Shown piece by piece: positions 10,301 through 21,887 of a stretch of DNA of 64,000 nt. The stretch covers positions 21,080,001 through 21,144,000 of the forward strand of contig OZ316894.1 of NCBI GenBank assembly GCA_973895155.1, written 5' to 3'. Numbering within the stretch: the stretch's first letter is position 1; the number at the start of each line of letters is the position of its first letter. The translations under genes and the position numbers were made by a program. Below the pieces are notes generated by a model that was given only the letters and a program-made list of their open reading frames with translations, did no database searches and was not told where the DNA came from. This stretch comes from Marsupella aquatica. Lineage: Eukaryota; Marchantiophyta.

Positions 10301-10560
10301 GCGGTACCAACATCACGCATCTGCCTACTGCCATACTCTTGTGCAGTGACTTGAGACCAATCTCTCGTACTGTAACTAAGACGAGATTGCAATCTGCATT
10401 GAGTATTTAAATTCGCACTTGTCTTAGTCCATGCTGGAGTTGACCATCCATCCACCCAAAGTGCTTTCCTTGTCGTATTATGAATGAACTCATGTGCTCT
10501 GGGCTTCTTCTGTCGGCACCATAACCCACCATTAGATCTGGAAAGCCTGACTGATACCAA
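7306..10560 (-). CDS. PLS-class PPR protein with DYW deaminase domain
   Basis: Plant PPR-DYW proteins bind one or a few sites in plastid or mitochondrial RNA and deaminate C to U. The single-exon frame is 1084 codons and ends in DYW. Numbering from codon 1 of the frame, degenerate PPRs start near 105. Regular P-L-S triplets of 35+35+31 residues run from 172 to 812, followed by L2/S2 (813-880), E1/E2 (881-948), PG box (950-964) and the DYW domain. Catalytic H1016-S-E1018 and C1044-x2-C1047 are present, as are the C-terminal zinc cysteines 1078 and 1080, so the deaminase should be active. Codons 307-811 are five near-identical 101-residue units. The frame opens with TTG at 10560. The first ATG is at 10320 (1004 residues), but the Arg/Ser-rich stretch before it looks like an organelle transit peptide. 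The true start may therefore lie in an unseen upstream exon. Confidence 0.93.
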   Translation of the reverse strand: MVSVRLSRSNGGLWCRQKKPRAHEFIHNTTRKALWVDGWSTPAWTKTSANLNTQCRLQSRLSYSTRDWSQVTAQEYGSRQMRDVGTASDRIAVMKNRLQRGIIIDPYTYVTVLQMCLQQKDLSAAKQVHDCITESGTDKNPHVAITLLNVYIKCGALLDARRVFDQLEKKSVITWTNMIAGYATSDHVESALELLHEMRQEGVQPNEITYLGILKACANPLALKWGKEVHVYVRRAGFESDVRVGTALLQMYAKCGCITEARQVFEKLTNRNVITWTAMLRAYAERGHGVEAYRLFLQMRHEGFEPNAITYLSILNASASEGALEWVKEVHGYASKAGLDSDVRVGNALVHMYAKSGSIDDARLVFDGMEKRDVVTWNAMIGGLAQEGCGHEAYREFLQMRREGFEPNAVTYANILNASASAGALDWVREVHGHASRAGLELDLRVGSALVHMYAESGSIDDARLVFDRMEQRNLVTWNVMIGGLAKHGCGHEAYRLFLQMRRKGFEPNAITYLSILNASTSEGALEWVKEVHGHASKAGLDSDLHVGSALVHMYAKSGKIYDARLVFDRMEKRDVVTWTVMIGGLAQQGCGHEAYREFLQMRREGFEPNAFTYASLLNTSASEGTLEWVKEVHGHASKVGLELDLRVGSALVHMYAECGSIDDARLAFDRMEKRDVVTWNVMIGGLAKHGCGHEAYRLFLQMRREGFEPNSITYLSILNASASEGALEWVKEVHGHASKAGLELDLRVGSALVHMYAESGSINDARLVFDRMEQRNVVTWTVMIGGLAQHGCGNEALELFRKMTADGVKPDRASFVAVLSACCHGGLIDDGCRLFSAMRQDYGIEPDIQHYNCMVDLLGRAGHLEEAHLFISDMSVEPDRVTWTALLGACRTYLNVQLGELAADKLFKLEPSKASTYVLLSNMYAAAGKWEKVSLVRTMMHESGVRKEPGRSWIGVNNKVHEFVVGDTSHPEAKAIYTELNRLTEKLKAEGYIPDTRLVLHDINEEDKELALCSHSEKLAIAYGLMHIPRGRPIRVWKNLRVCPDCHTATKFMSKVTGREIIARDANRFHHFKDGVCSCGDYW
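8128..9642 (-). repeat. Five tandem 303-bp PPR triplet units
   Basis: Inside the PPR gene the segment N(A/S)xTYxx(I/L)LN recurs at codons 307, 408, 509, 610 and 711, exactly 101 codons apart, with near-identical sequence between. Units alternate in type. The segment before units 1, 3 and 5 has AYRLF and those units read TYLSILN; the segment before units 2 and 4 has AYREF and those units read TYANILN or TYASLLN. GGLAQ and GGLAK alternate likewise. This shows a 606-bp two-triplet higher-order period. The opposite strand shows phantom open frames every 303 bp as a side effect. Confidence 0.9.
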
Positions 10561-10614
10561 GATAAAACGCCGGAGATTCCACGAGGTACAAATGGATTTT
10601 GTTATTAATTCTTA

Positions 10615-13111
10615 AGGACTTTATTTCACAACGACATTCTACAATGAAATATTCAGAAATAGATAGTAGACTAGTAAGTCTCTCGAATCCTATGGCTAGG
10701 ATGCATGCCTACCTCCGTCCAAGAATGTATTTTCTTGTCTCCCTTGCTCTGCTGTGATCTTTGGTACAGATAACTTGCGAAAGTTACATGACTCCTTTTC
10801 AATTGAGAGTAACGGCTATCTGTTAAGAATGCAATAATCTTAGGATAGAGTACTGAAATAATTGAAGGCATATCCAGCTAGTTAAAAGTATCATCAAACT
10901 TCGGTACTTGACAGTGAGCATAGAAAGGACACAGTCAAGAGCCTATCGAATTGGCACTCAAAAACTTCATCTATCAGTCACATAATATCCTAGGGTTGCT
11001 TACAGGATAACCCTAACAGGCGTTCATTTGTAAGTTGCCTACACAGTCCATTAATAACCTGGCTGAAAGATCTCAGGTTTTATAAAAGAGACTTCAATTC
11101 AGAAATAAAGCCTATCCAGCATACTTTAGATTGGCCCTATCGAGTTTCATTAGGATTAGCCAGAGATGACATGATTGTGACAGCGCCCCACGTCCCTGTG
11201 CTCGGAAAACGTATCAAATTTGAAATTCAAGTTTTCATCACATGAGTCTCGTAGCAGGAACTTCATGCAACTATGAATTATCATAATCTGGTGCTGGAAC
11301 ACCGATTTTTGTTTAAAAGTAGGACTCTTCAGTCTTATTACCTGAAGGAATTGTACAAGAATAATGGCTGGTGCCAATCCCAATCAAGCCGGAAGATGAA
11401 GGATGAACTCTGCAAATCAAACTTGGTTAAGAATGTATTCATGGTCGTTAGGTAACATCATAATCCAACATAAAAACGCATGCAAAATTATTCATACCTG
11501 GCTGTGGAGTGTTGCCTTAAACGGTCCATATCCAGAATTGCCATCGACTCAGCTCCGTTCCCGCGCCGGGGCTAGAGAGCTTAATAGTACAGTTGTGAAA
11601 ATATCTTACCTGTTTGACAACGTTCAAAGCAATCTAAGTAATGCAATCTTGTAGAGTCCTTAAATTTCAAGTCTCATCTTTCCTTCCCTTTCGACCAACG
11701 GGAGACAGTTCACTAGGTGGAGCTCTGTTGGGGAAGCCTTACCCGGGAGAAGGAATCTGAGCTCAACTAGAAGGTACCCCTAGAAGCCCAGCTGCAGCAG
11801 TATCTTCTCCAGAATCACTTCCTCCTGCACGAAGAAATAAAAATTGCTGTACTTTTTTAATGATTAATCCCCACTTTGCCATCCAAACTACAAGTTCAAG
11901 AGGAAAAGGTATGAGAAATTCTTCATTTCAAATCCCAAAGCAACCACCGCCATACCTGCACATTGGCCTTTGTAAAGCTTCGGCGCAAGTGCTCTTGTCT
12001 ATCGCCCTCCAAGAAAGACGACTTTCGACAGAGATTGTCCTGCATACCATTCGAAAAATTGACGACATTTCTTCAAAGAAGAACTTGTGTACAAGAGATA
12101 TGCAGACCGTGCACGTCGCAACTTGGGCGGAAGGCTCGACAATATATCCACAACAACAAGTTCACGCAAATGAGCACAAAATTGATCTACATTGTGATGG
12201 GCAATAAAAGAAGCTCGGTCGGTAGACAAGCAGTAGTGGAGTGGGGTCTTATGTGGAAAGGCAGATACAATAGATATCCTTTAAAGTTGACTTGTCTGTA
12301 AAGCAAGGCCGATGCAGATGATTGCAAGCAGCAGGAGACGCCATTCAAGAATTGAGCAGGACTTGAAGAAGGATGGGGTGACGAAAAAGTGTCCCTCGAG
12401 ATGTTATCCAGCTCCCTTGGCATTAAGAATTGAGAAGAATTATGGCCCAGCAATTGTCAGATTATAACGCAGAAGAAAATTGAATGTAGCTAGGTCTTTA
12501 CTAGCAATTCTCTGCCTCAAGGAAATCGCGAGAAGCCCTGGAAAGGTAGTAACGTGAACTTAACAGGGATAATTGGATTCGTGCGCATGGACCTATACAC
12601 ACTTCGTGCCAGTTCTCTACAATCAGCTAACGCAACGTGAGCGACAGGGTGTCTGGAGTCTCTAAGCTCCTAGGTAGCGAATAAAAAAAATGGACCTAAG
12701 TAGATACACAAAGGCGGTGGATCAATCCTCAAGGCGGGCAATCTGTTGCAGTTTCACGTAACTGTTGGAAGGTATATTACGTATCTAGCAACAAAGATAA
12801 TCAGTAGACAATCAAGCAACAGAATCTTCAAGAAGGGAAGAAAAGATTTTGAAGACATCGATCAAGTGTTGGGGAGAATTGGACAGACTTTCTACATCGA
12901 GGCAGCGGTACTGTAAGTGAGGTTGATCAATCTGCAATTCAAAGTGCACGAGGGAAGGGAGAAGATCCCGTACATATTGCCAACAGGTGTCTACAACAGG
13001 AAATGTGAACCAATCTGCATTGAAAACAGAGGAGAGCAGTCACGAGAGGAGGGCAAATATCACTAAAAGGAAACATGCAACAGGACTAGATCGTCAGCTG
13101 GTTGTTAATAC
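10615..13111. other. Intergenic, mostly without recognised genes
   Basis: This lies between the start of the PPR gene and the last supported exon of the unknown gene at 13.1-14.6 kb. It should hold the PPR promoter and any 5' exon. On the minus strand, 12260-11999 keeps an open frame beginning KTPLHYCLSTDRASF, which faintly resembles an ankyrin repeat; it could be a further exon of the minus-strand gene upstream. Possible acceptors followed by ATTG lie near 13022 and 12932. Nothing else is supported. Confidence 0.4.
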
Positions 13112-14627
13112 ATTTTTATAGGATGCAGACAACAAATCCAGCAAGTGTTTCAACTCGGTGATCAATGGATCAATCGTGCCAGCGTTGACCATATTCACCT
13201 GAGGGTGTAAAACAAAATACGAGAACAAGTCCACTAATAGGCATCATACAAGAGTTGACGTATCCACATCAAACCAAGGTAGGGATGATTCCCAAACGAA
13301 GACATTCTAACTGAAGAAGATCCACTCAATTAGGACAGCGTTGAGCTCTCTTAATGAAGGTCTTCCCTTCTCTAAGAGCAATTCCGCCTGTTTGTATTAG
13401 AGTCCTTTTCCCAAGGCTTTTGCATGGCTTGCACAATTCAAGTTACCGCAGATCTTCTTACAATTACAAGCACTTATAGTGAAAGCCGAATCCTTCTAAA
13501 TTTTACACCAACCACGCCGCTTGAAACGGGACCTAATTCGTGGACCGTATTTGCCTCATTAATTCAACAGTGCCAGTGCTGCAACGATTAGGGAGATGTT
13601 GCAAATCACATAGAAATCATGTGTAGTATAGAGATAAATAAGTCGCACACCTGTTGCTTCGTCGTTGCAATCTGTAAGCTCTGCTGCTCCAGAAGCTTGC
13701 GCACCACAACTGCATCTTCCACTCCAGCAATTTGTGTTTCGATAGAGGCGGGCCTCTGTCCAAATCAGTTGACAAGTGTTACGAAGACTCGATCTCAAGC
13801 CTCAATCAAAAGCTGTTATGCTCGACCATTGAAACTTTACAACTTTGGGGATTAAATCTGTAACATAGTAAGGAGCGTCGATCAAGCTTCATGCTCTCCA
13901 AAACTTTTTTCTTTCTACCGATTCTTTCCGTCCTGCAACATCGCATTCACATATACTTAAAAGAAGAAAGAACGAAGGGAATTTCAGTGAGGTATGAGAT
14001 AGGAGGACCATGTCCCGTAGGCAAGTTTGCAAAGGCAGCACTAGTCCATCGTATCAAAATTGGTTGCGAGAAATGAAATGCACACAAAAATGCAAAGAAT
14101 AAAGTATAAAGTACCATGACCAAGAAGTAGAACACAACTAGCGCGACCACGGAAAAATCTGAATACTCCCCAACTGTTTTGGCACCATTGAGAAAATTGA
14201 ATATTTTACTCACTAAGAGACACAGTGATGATTCCCGCTTTTCCAACTTTCTAAATCTAGTCCACGATCACTCGCTCCCCACTGGCCGAAATTGTTATAA
14301 CCTATAATCAAACCAGGTTCAGTAACCGACAGGAGGATCAAAAACCTATTAATTCAGTCTAGCTACTCACTTGGGCGATCTCTTCCGCTGTACTGATCAA
14401 TTTAACTCTGGTTTTCAAATGCGCAAGAACACCGCCAATCAATCACATGGAGGTCTCGTCTCGCCAAATAGAAAGAGAACCCCAAAACCATAAACCCTAC
14501 CTCTCAGACGCTGAGGACGGTAGACAAGCTTGTCTAGGGAGTTCTTTGCATCAGGGTTCGGGAGTAGATTTCCTTTGTCTATGAGTCCACCTTCTCTACA
14601 TGAGCTTTGATTGCCCAATGAATCCAT
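13112..14627 (-). CDS. Multi-exon gene of unknown function (partial model)
   Basis: The model rests on splice sites and phase, not homology. Exon 1, 14627-14501, starts ATG (MDSLGNQSS) and ends QRLR before ggtaggg. Exon 2, 14405-14371, is a 35-base exon (VKLISTAEEIAQ) followed by gtgagt. Exon 3, 14250-14214 (KVGKAGIITVSL), is also followed by gtgagt. A possible 14-base exon lies near 13945. Exon 5, 13755-13651 (SIETQIAGVEDAVVVRKLLE, then QQSLQIATTKQQ), is followed by gtgtgc. Exon 6, 13198-13112 (GTIDPLITELKHLLDLLSA), is followed by gtatta. All junctions keep phase. Exons 5 and 6 read as amphipathic helices, perhaps coiled coil. I do not recognise the family. The 3' end is unresolved: joining to an exon near 13022 would stop after a few codons, and other exons may lie further on. 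The microexons are the weakest part. Confidence 0.42.
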
Positions 14628-15299
14628 TCTTTCTAGTTGAGTGTTGGTGAATGAGCGTTGACTGGAGGATAAGGGAATTAGCAAAAAGGAGCTGGGCAGG
14701 ATCAAGAACGTTCGGAAGATAGTGATCTAAACTTGCGATCCCAAATTTCAATTCGTACTAAAAATTCTGTGCAGTAGCTGTGAGGTTCAACAAGGCAGAA
14801 AAATCACAACTTCTTTGCGATAGTGTGTTTCTCACACCAATTTCGTCCATTAGAGTCACAATCACTTGGGGAAATGGAACGAAGGCCCACCTTTGATGTC
14901 TCCGAAAAAGCTGCAGACATTCACATTGAAGGTTGACTGAGAGACATTGTGAATCAAATTCCAGATAAATTAACAGAAGACAACAAGATTCGAGAAGCTC
15001 AGTCTTTACCTGATACTGGATGCGAAGAATACGAAGCCCTAGGCATTGTTGACCTTGCGACAGTCGTTTTGAGCATTTTAGCTTGGTGAATTTAAGGACG
15101 AAGTGGGGTGTGGCAATCGAAGGCATCAAAATGACGACGAAGATCGTTGTCTTCAAAATCTGTCGTCAGTTCAGATTTTGAACCATGGGCACTAAACCCT
15201 ACAGTTCAGTATGTCTTCCATAGATGTGTCTAGCTTAGTCACCTACTCCTATAGCTTAACCCCCTTTGTTTTGTCCATAATTTAGAGGTATTTTATAAT

Positions 15300-15456
15300 G
15301 CGAGCAAACACGAGTTTTGTTAGCAAAGGGAGTATTGTTAGCGAGACCCTTGTGGTTTTAAATTTATTTTGCTTTTTGCTGCCTTTTCTATTTTCTGTGT
15401 GTTTTTTATGACTCCAGATGGCTAGCGAGATCGCTAGCAAAAAGAGGAGTCCCCAA
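15300..15456 (+). repeat. Dispersed repeat, copy A (inverted copy at 33147-33305)
   Basis: The block runs from around gttttgttagcaaagggag to a terminal palindrome-like gctagcgagatcgctagc and aagaggagt. It occurs in reverse complement at 33147-33305, where the end motif is gctagcaaacttgctagc. The conserved end with its own inverted GCTAGC pair suggests a small non-autonomous element. No coding sequence is present. Confidence 0.6.
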
Positions 15457-17700
15457 AATAGATGTTATCAAGCACTTTACTGTCAGCGAGACAATTGCAT
15501 ATAGAAAAATTAGGGGTCATGTGAATAAACTTTTTGCTCATGCGAGGAAAATTTCTACTGTTTACTCGCACCCTACAATGACCCATTTAGAGGTAATTGA
15601 CTTTGTGGAGGGGTCAGCAATCCCATCTGTTTAATGTAGTTGTTGTGTTAGTGGTTATATCCAGCTTATTGCAGGTCAGCAGCTTAGTTCCCCCATATGA
15701 ACATGTTGAGTAAAACCTGGGTTCTTGCTATGTTTTGGGTTCAAAGAGTACATTATTTAATACGTATCTCCTTAAACCACACCTGCTCCTTCAAGAGCTA
15801 TGGGTCCCCTAGGATCCAAATCTCACCAGTAAGAATAACTTTCATTTCCCCCCTAACTAGTGGAGCAGACTGGCACCTTAGAGGAAACAAGTGAGTCACA
15901 CGTGGAAAAAGGGAGTAGTATATATTGGACACTTGTCCCTTATACATGGGTAGTGGTGGTTTAAAGAAATCAGGTGCTAGCCTCCATTGTGGACAACTTC
16001 TTTCCAAAGTGAGAGATTTTGAGTTTAAAATGTTGGGCGGGCAGGTATGTGTGTTTGTCATGGACTGTATTTCATTCTGGAAGGCCACAAATTGCGGGGA
16101 GTTTGTGAGGGACCCCAATGCTCTCACCAAAGTTGTTGCCTCATAATTCTCAGCTTTGCTTAAGTAAGAGTATCCTAACCAATACTGTTGTGCCATTTTA
16201 CAACTTGGTAAATGCCTGAGTTCAATTGCAGATCAGCTTGTTGATAGCAGACTGCGCCCGTTGCATCCCCACCCAGCACAATGTACTGCAATGGTCGTTT
16301 GCCAACTCCACTTGCACCACTACCAATCAGATGTCTCACAATGGGGTTGATCTTTGTTCCATAGTGTATGGTGAGGGTGGGCAGGCAACCCTCCCCCATG
16401 CCCAAACTTGCCCGTTCTGGCGTGCAGGAGGTAGCTTCTGATGGGCCGGGCTCTAGAGTTTTAATTGTTGGCTTGATGGTGATCAAAAGACCCATGTCCC
16501 AAGCCGATCACACTAAAGTCATCCCTGGCCGGGCTTTCCCTGCAACTGGTGGAAATGATCCAAGCCATTGCGGGAGTTGGTTCCACGACAAACCAACTGG
16601 TGGGAGCTAGGTTCCAAGTAACCAATGCGCAGTGAGAGACTGCAAAATGGGAGCAGGAAAATGAGCAAGAACACTGCTTTTGTCGAAAGAGCATAATTAG
16701 CCTGGCAATTGTCAATCACAATCCTCCTTTGCAAAATGAAGGGTCATTCCAATCAACAACCCAACTCCTTCAAATTTATTATCATTGTGGATAAGACAAA
16801 GCCTAAAGTCTCTATAAATGTATTGATACAGTTACTTGCCTTCTTTCCCCCCTATGAGTTCTTTGTTCCAGATTTCTCCTCCTAATACCCTCTTCATGAT
16901 GTTCGATATGAATTCTTGTATACTTTACATCCCATAATTTTGATATCTAAATCACCTACATTTCATGTCTGACTAGGCTATGTGCAAAAAATAGACGTCT
17001 CTTGTTGTGCTCAACTGGAACTTGGTTTTATTGCGAGAACTCACCCCACACTGCAAATGGTAGCAACCCACATCCAGCCAGCCTGCTAAAGCAAAACATT
17101 ACAATTTGATTGAATACAGCTAGGGTAATCTGCTAACTTGCAGAGCACCCACTTCAGGTCCCAAAGTTTCCAAATACAATACACCTGACACCATTAATGT
17201 GCCAGAGTGCCACTTCTTAAGACCACGGCTCACTCCATCCTGGCTTAATGGGCCCCCACTGGGAGTCAGCTAGAATTGGGAAAGTTTCTAAAGGAGCAGT
17301 GTGCCTAGTTGCTGCTATTGAAGGGTCGTGGCTGTTTTCATCATGGGACAAATAGCAAACAGCTGCTGGGCTTGTCTCATGAAGACTCCCTTAAAACTAT
17401 CCAAGCCCTTCATCTTTGTATATGTGGCTTGGATTCAAAGATTCTTAGTGTAGACTCCTCCCAACAATTGTTCCATGTTATGCTTTCAATTGTAGTGTTT
17501 ATGTTAGGCCCAGTCAGGCCAGAGAGAGAGGCCCTTGTTTCAAACTTTGATTTCATCATTTATTTATTTAAAATGGAGTGACCACATTCATAAGTGGCAG
17601 GATACAAGTGTGAAACTCTTAGACCAGAAATATCTCAGACTATTAATGTTACTAGCCCGGACTACCTGTTCTTTGAACGTGAATAGCGGAGAGGACAATC

Positions 17701-17960
17701 TTGGGGGTCTCACTATATGGATGCCTCCCCATCACCTGCAACGTTATATGCCTCAGGCCTCCTAAAATGTAAGATTTTGTTTTTTAAATTGACCCCTATA
17801 AAGTTGGAATATTCCAAAAAATTAGTTATAAGGACCCTAATGTTTTTATAAGTCTCAAAATTGAATTTAAAAGACCCTATTGTTCTTCTCATAAAATTCT
17901 TAAGTCTTCCCTTTGAACCAATAAAATGACCCTATACTTTGTCACAAGTGATGTACCATT
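17701..17960 (-). repeat. Dispersed repeat, copy of family at 51508-51745
   Basis: The reverse complement of 17701-17960 matches 51508-51745. Shared landmarks are ggtctcactatatggatg, the double ggaatattcca motif, aagacttaaga and gaagggaagac. A third, more diverged copy is at about 29880-30015. The element contains no open frame of note and is a likely non-autonomous repeat family. Confidence 0.65.
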
Positions 17961-19762
17961 TTTGTGAAAGTGAAACCCCCAAGAGGACAATAAAAGCGTT
18001 ACCAAAAATATTCTCTGTTCATATTCTTTGAAGGTTTATGAAATGATAAAACCCCATCATATTAATACTCATATAGAACACACCATTCTCCTTTCATATG
18101 CACATCATTCTTTCTATGCACATATGTTGTGGTGGGGCCATAGTGCACATTTTTTGAATGTAAATACTTACAAATTATCACAAAAAACTTGCATGTACCA
18201 GTTGACATACATTATAGTCATGTGTTTTTCCCATGCACATGAGTTTTTCCAGACACATGATGGCCATGGAATTAAGGTCTAGAGGCTTCACTCTAGAATA
18301 GGCCCTTAAAAGTAGACTTCAGTTGACGCTTTTATAGTAAGATAAACTTGTTTTATACTAGGTAATTTTTACTAGCCAAATCAAGTTAACTCCATCGGAA
18401 GTTAGGGACAGAACGTGCCAAACCTGTGACGAGGGAGGACCGAAGGGAGAACAACAGGAAGGAGAGGTGAGTTGAAGAGGAGGCTTCATGGCCGGCTTTC
18501 CAGCTTTTCATCATTCTTTCCTATCCACAGTAAAACCGCCTATTTGAGTGTAAGAGTGATGTAAGAATTGAAACATTTCTTGTAGACAATAATAAGAACA
18601 AATGGCTGGTGTGCAAGAGATGAATAGAGGGATTAGGTGTGACGTTGTGGGTTGTGTGTTGCAAGTAGTTACACAACTCTTTTTGTTTGCACTCCTTCTG
18701 TTTTAGCCTCCCCTAATATTGCCTTCATTTTTTCTTGTGTTTTGGACCAAGTCTTACCAGTTATTGTAGGTGTGTCCTTGAGGCCTCCTTGTCTACAACT
18801 TGACTTCATTTTAGGTACATCTGATGAGCTCTCTTGTTGGGTGACATATCCACTGGTTATTCACATCCTAACGCAAAGTAATTATCAGCTGTGGTTCCCC
18901 ACAGTTGCATTGTTGCATCATGTGCTGGAGCAAGTGATGCCTTTTGGTCCACCATTATTATCAGGTGTCAAGCTAGAACTTTGTGACAGAGTAAATCCAG
19001 ATCCTGAAGTACCAACTTCAATCAGGTTTAAGGTTCAAGAACCTTGGCGCCATAAAAACTTTAAATAAGACTATTGGCCAGAAGTCCCTCTTGTAGAATA
19101 TCTGCCAAAAGCAATATCTGCCAAAACAAGCATCCAATCACAGCTAAGTTTTATCAGGCAGATTTATGTTGTTCTCCATTGATGTTTTAAGTTGTACCAA
19201 CCTGTTTCTACATAAGCGGGTGATTCTCCAGGCTATGGCTCGGCAACAGTTGCATGACCAAAAGGTAAACCAACCTCTTGGGCTGCTAAGGAACTGCTAC
19301 AAAAGTCTCATTGGGATTTGAAGTAGCACAATCAAAGTATAACAATTCAAAGCTGGCTGCTACCATAGCTCGTTCGGATTCCAAGTGGCGTGATCAAATT
19401 CAATATTTTCACGTAATTGAGCATGTCTTGCATTTTTCTTCAAAGTAGCAGGATCAAGAAAAATAACTCCATCGAATTCCCTACCATACACCTACTTCAT
19501 AGCAATCCTTCTTCCCTGCCCTGGTGAACTTCGTTGGCTCATCTCCAGATTGGCTGAAATCAATTTACAGTACTTGGATTGAGTGTGGTGGTACATCGTT
19601 TTCCTTTCCTGTTCATTAAAAGTTGTTACGTGACTTTAGTGTGCTTGGTCGGTGTGAAATAGCTGTGCCACCAATTTCTCGTTCCTTCCCAATAAAGTAC
19701 CGACTGTACTCGACAGATGTTGGCGTCTAATGGTGATAGAACCATTAGAACATCCTCCGTTT

Positions 19763-19832
19763 ACCTTTCCAGAAAGGTACGAGTGCGCTCAGAAATTCTG
19801 TACAGTACGGAATGTTACCTTTCCAGAAAGGT
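19763..19832. repeat. Paired 16-bp near-palindromes
   Basis: The segment acctttccagaaaggt, nearly self-complementary, occurs at 19763-19778 and again at 19817-19832, 54 bases apart. Flanks differ. It could be a paired binding site or part of a small duplication; no gene is recognised next to it. Confidence 0.4.
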
Positions 19833-21887
19833 CCGCACAGGGTTTAACACGGATGGTGGGTGTGCGGTTATGGTGGTCACATCTGACCACTAAGCCACTG
19901 GAGACAGTATTTGTAACACTCACAAAAAACACCATTAGACTTTCCCCGTTTCTCATCCTCATTCATTCAGAAAGCCGTCTTTGTTCGTAAAAAATCTTCC
20001 AGTAGGAGCGAGTAGATTGCTGCATACATGCCTCTGACACCCAGTCCCATAGCAAAACAAATTGGGAGAAGGCCAAGCCATGTTAGGAGAGAAGACCATG
20101 GATGTCAGTTCCAGGCCCCAGGCTATCACTATGGTGTCGCGGGTAACTGATGTCAAATCTCGTGTGCTGCAAACTTGTGGCAAAATCAAGGCAAAAGCAA
20201 TGAGGCTGCATTGGAAATCAACAGGAAACAATGGAATCAATCGAAATAAAACTCCAGTGGGAATTCTTCGGAACCCTCTGCTTCAACAAACACTAACCGA
20301 AAACATATTTCCAATCAGCAACGTGGCAAAAATGGTGACACAGATACACTGAAGTGTCATGGAGAGTGGACAAGGTAGAGGTAACAGAACAGTCGGCTGA
20401 AATGTGAACAGGACAAGCAACATGATTTCATAAGAACTTTACGTCTACCTCATTATGTATCATTCCCCTCCATGCACTTGAATATTCAAGATGCTCATTG
20501 AAGCGAAGAGGAAATAAAGACTACCCTGATAACGCACTTCTTGTAACCGAATCCGAACGTGATCTTCATGCTAAGTCCTAAAAGGCAGATCTGTCCCTCC
20601 CGCACTTCTCGTACCCGAATGCGCCAGCAGAACATGATCTTCATCAGAAGTCCTAACAGTGCAGCATAATCCATTTCACAACAAACCCAAACCTAGTTCG
20701 CTGCCGGACAACATCATCTACACTTCAACAATTGCATTCACTATGCCAGTATTATTTCACGGCTACGAGCACAGACATTACAACTGGATCGTCCAGCTCC
20801 TTCTGATACCTTTTTCTGCGAGTAAGGACACAGTTACCTAGAATCTTACCTTGCAAAACATCATTACCATGGATGTCCTTAACTTCAACCGTTTTAACCC
20901 CTCGATCTTCTCGAGAGGCATTTGCTGTCAACGACCAAGTGCTGGCCAAAACGTCCGTGGAAAAGGCCCACATGACACTTCAACAATATCATGCAATGTC
21001 CATAAGTGGAAGATCCCTGAAGACCGCACTTTGGATAGTGGGACTGACCATCGAGATTTATGACAACACTGACCGTGTTCATATTCGCAGATCCAGGTTA
21101 CTTGGTTCCCGTTGTACCCCTTTCTCATTCATTCATCCCCCCGGGGACAACCAAACGATTCTCAGACAAACTCTTCACACAAGAGGACCACCCATAGTCC
21201 AGACAGTTCTAGAAAGAGGTGGCAGCAACACCTCTGTTGCTACCATAACTAAAAATGGTACACGCTCTTCCACAACAGAATATCTTACAGGGGAGGCGAT
21301 ATGAAGCCAAGGACTTAAGGCTGAAGCTCCGCACCAAGACTATTACTAACCTACATCCAAAACAAGGTGCAGAGTTCAGGACCTAAAAAAAAGAACCACA
21401 AGCTGCCCAGCTCACCACTCTAGGTGCCCAGTGCTCTACGCTGATGCAAATGCCTATATTCAAGGTAAAGTAGCATTGCGCAAGGCCTTCACTTTGGTGT
21501 AACACCCACGAGCCTCCCATAGACAGCCTCCATATATCGAAATATTGGCCAAGTTAAAGGCTTGCGTACTAAATGGGACCCAATATCCTCGCCTATCATC
21601 CTGGCACCAGTGCAAGGCGTCTCTTAGCTGCCAAAAATATCTTAATCTCCAAAAACAGACTTATTGCCTTAGAGCTTTTATGATGTATCTAACAACAGCC
21701 AAACGTACTATAAAACTACATCCTTTTATGAAGGGAACGCGGGAGGCCCGACAGTAAGAACTTCGACTTGCATTCTCTTTCTCATGGAAGTCAATAGCCA
21801 GGTACCACAGATCCTGCTCCGGCAGAGGGCAGCCAGCTGAGGATAGTCATCTGCACAATATAAATGGATAGGCATATTTTGAAGTAG

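Larger units (their letters stand above)
14628..21887. other. Long stretch without a recognised gene
   Basis: Many short frames occur on both strands; none has a known motif, and several of the longest start at TTG or GTG. The first few hundred bases should be the promoter and leader of the minus-strand gene ending upstream. Dispersed repeats at 15300-15456 and 17701-17960 have copies elsewhere in the window. A frame at 20973-20752 (-) with EVKDIHGNDVLQGKILG looks mildly protein-like but could not be assigned. The end of this stretch (about 21300-21887) should contain the 3' untranslated region of the kinase gene. Confidence 0.45.

Noticed and set aside
14758-15156. 132-codon minus-strand frame
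   Set aside because: Composition resembles random AT-rich sequence and nothing was recognised; it may be leader or promoter of the gene at 13.1-14.6 kb.
16175-16495. 106-codon minus-strand frame with an ATG
   Set aside because: No motif, no repeat of it elsewhere and no flanking exons; a chance frame is likely.
18652-19068. 138-codon frame with a TTG start
   Set aside because: No ATG, no known motif, and no clear splice neighbours.
20752-20973. Minus-strand frame with EVKDIHGNDVLQGKILG
   Set aside because: Protein-like in part and considered as a LURP/Tubby-type fragment, but the resemblance could not be sustained over its length.
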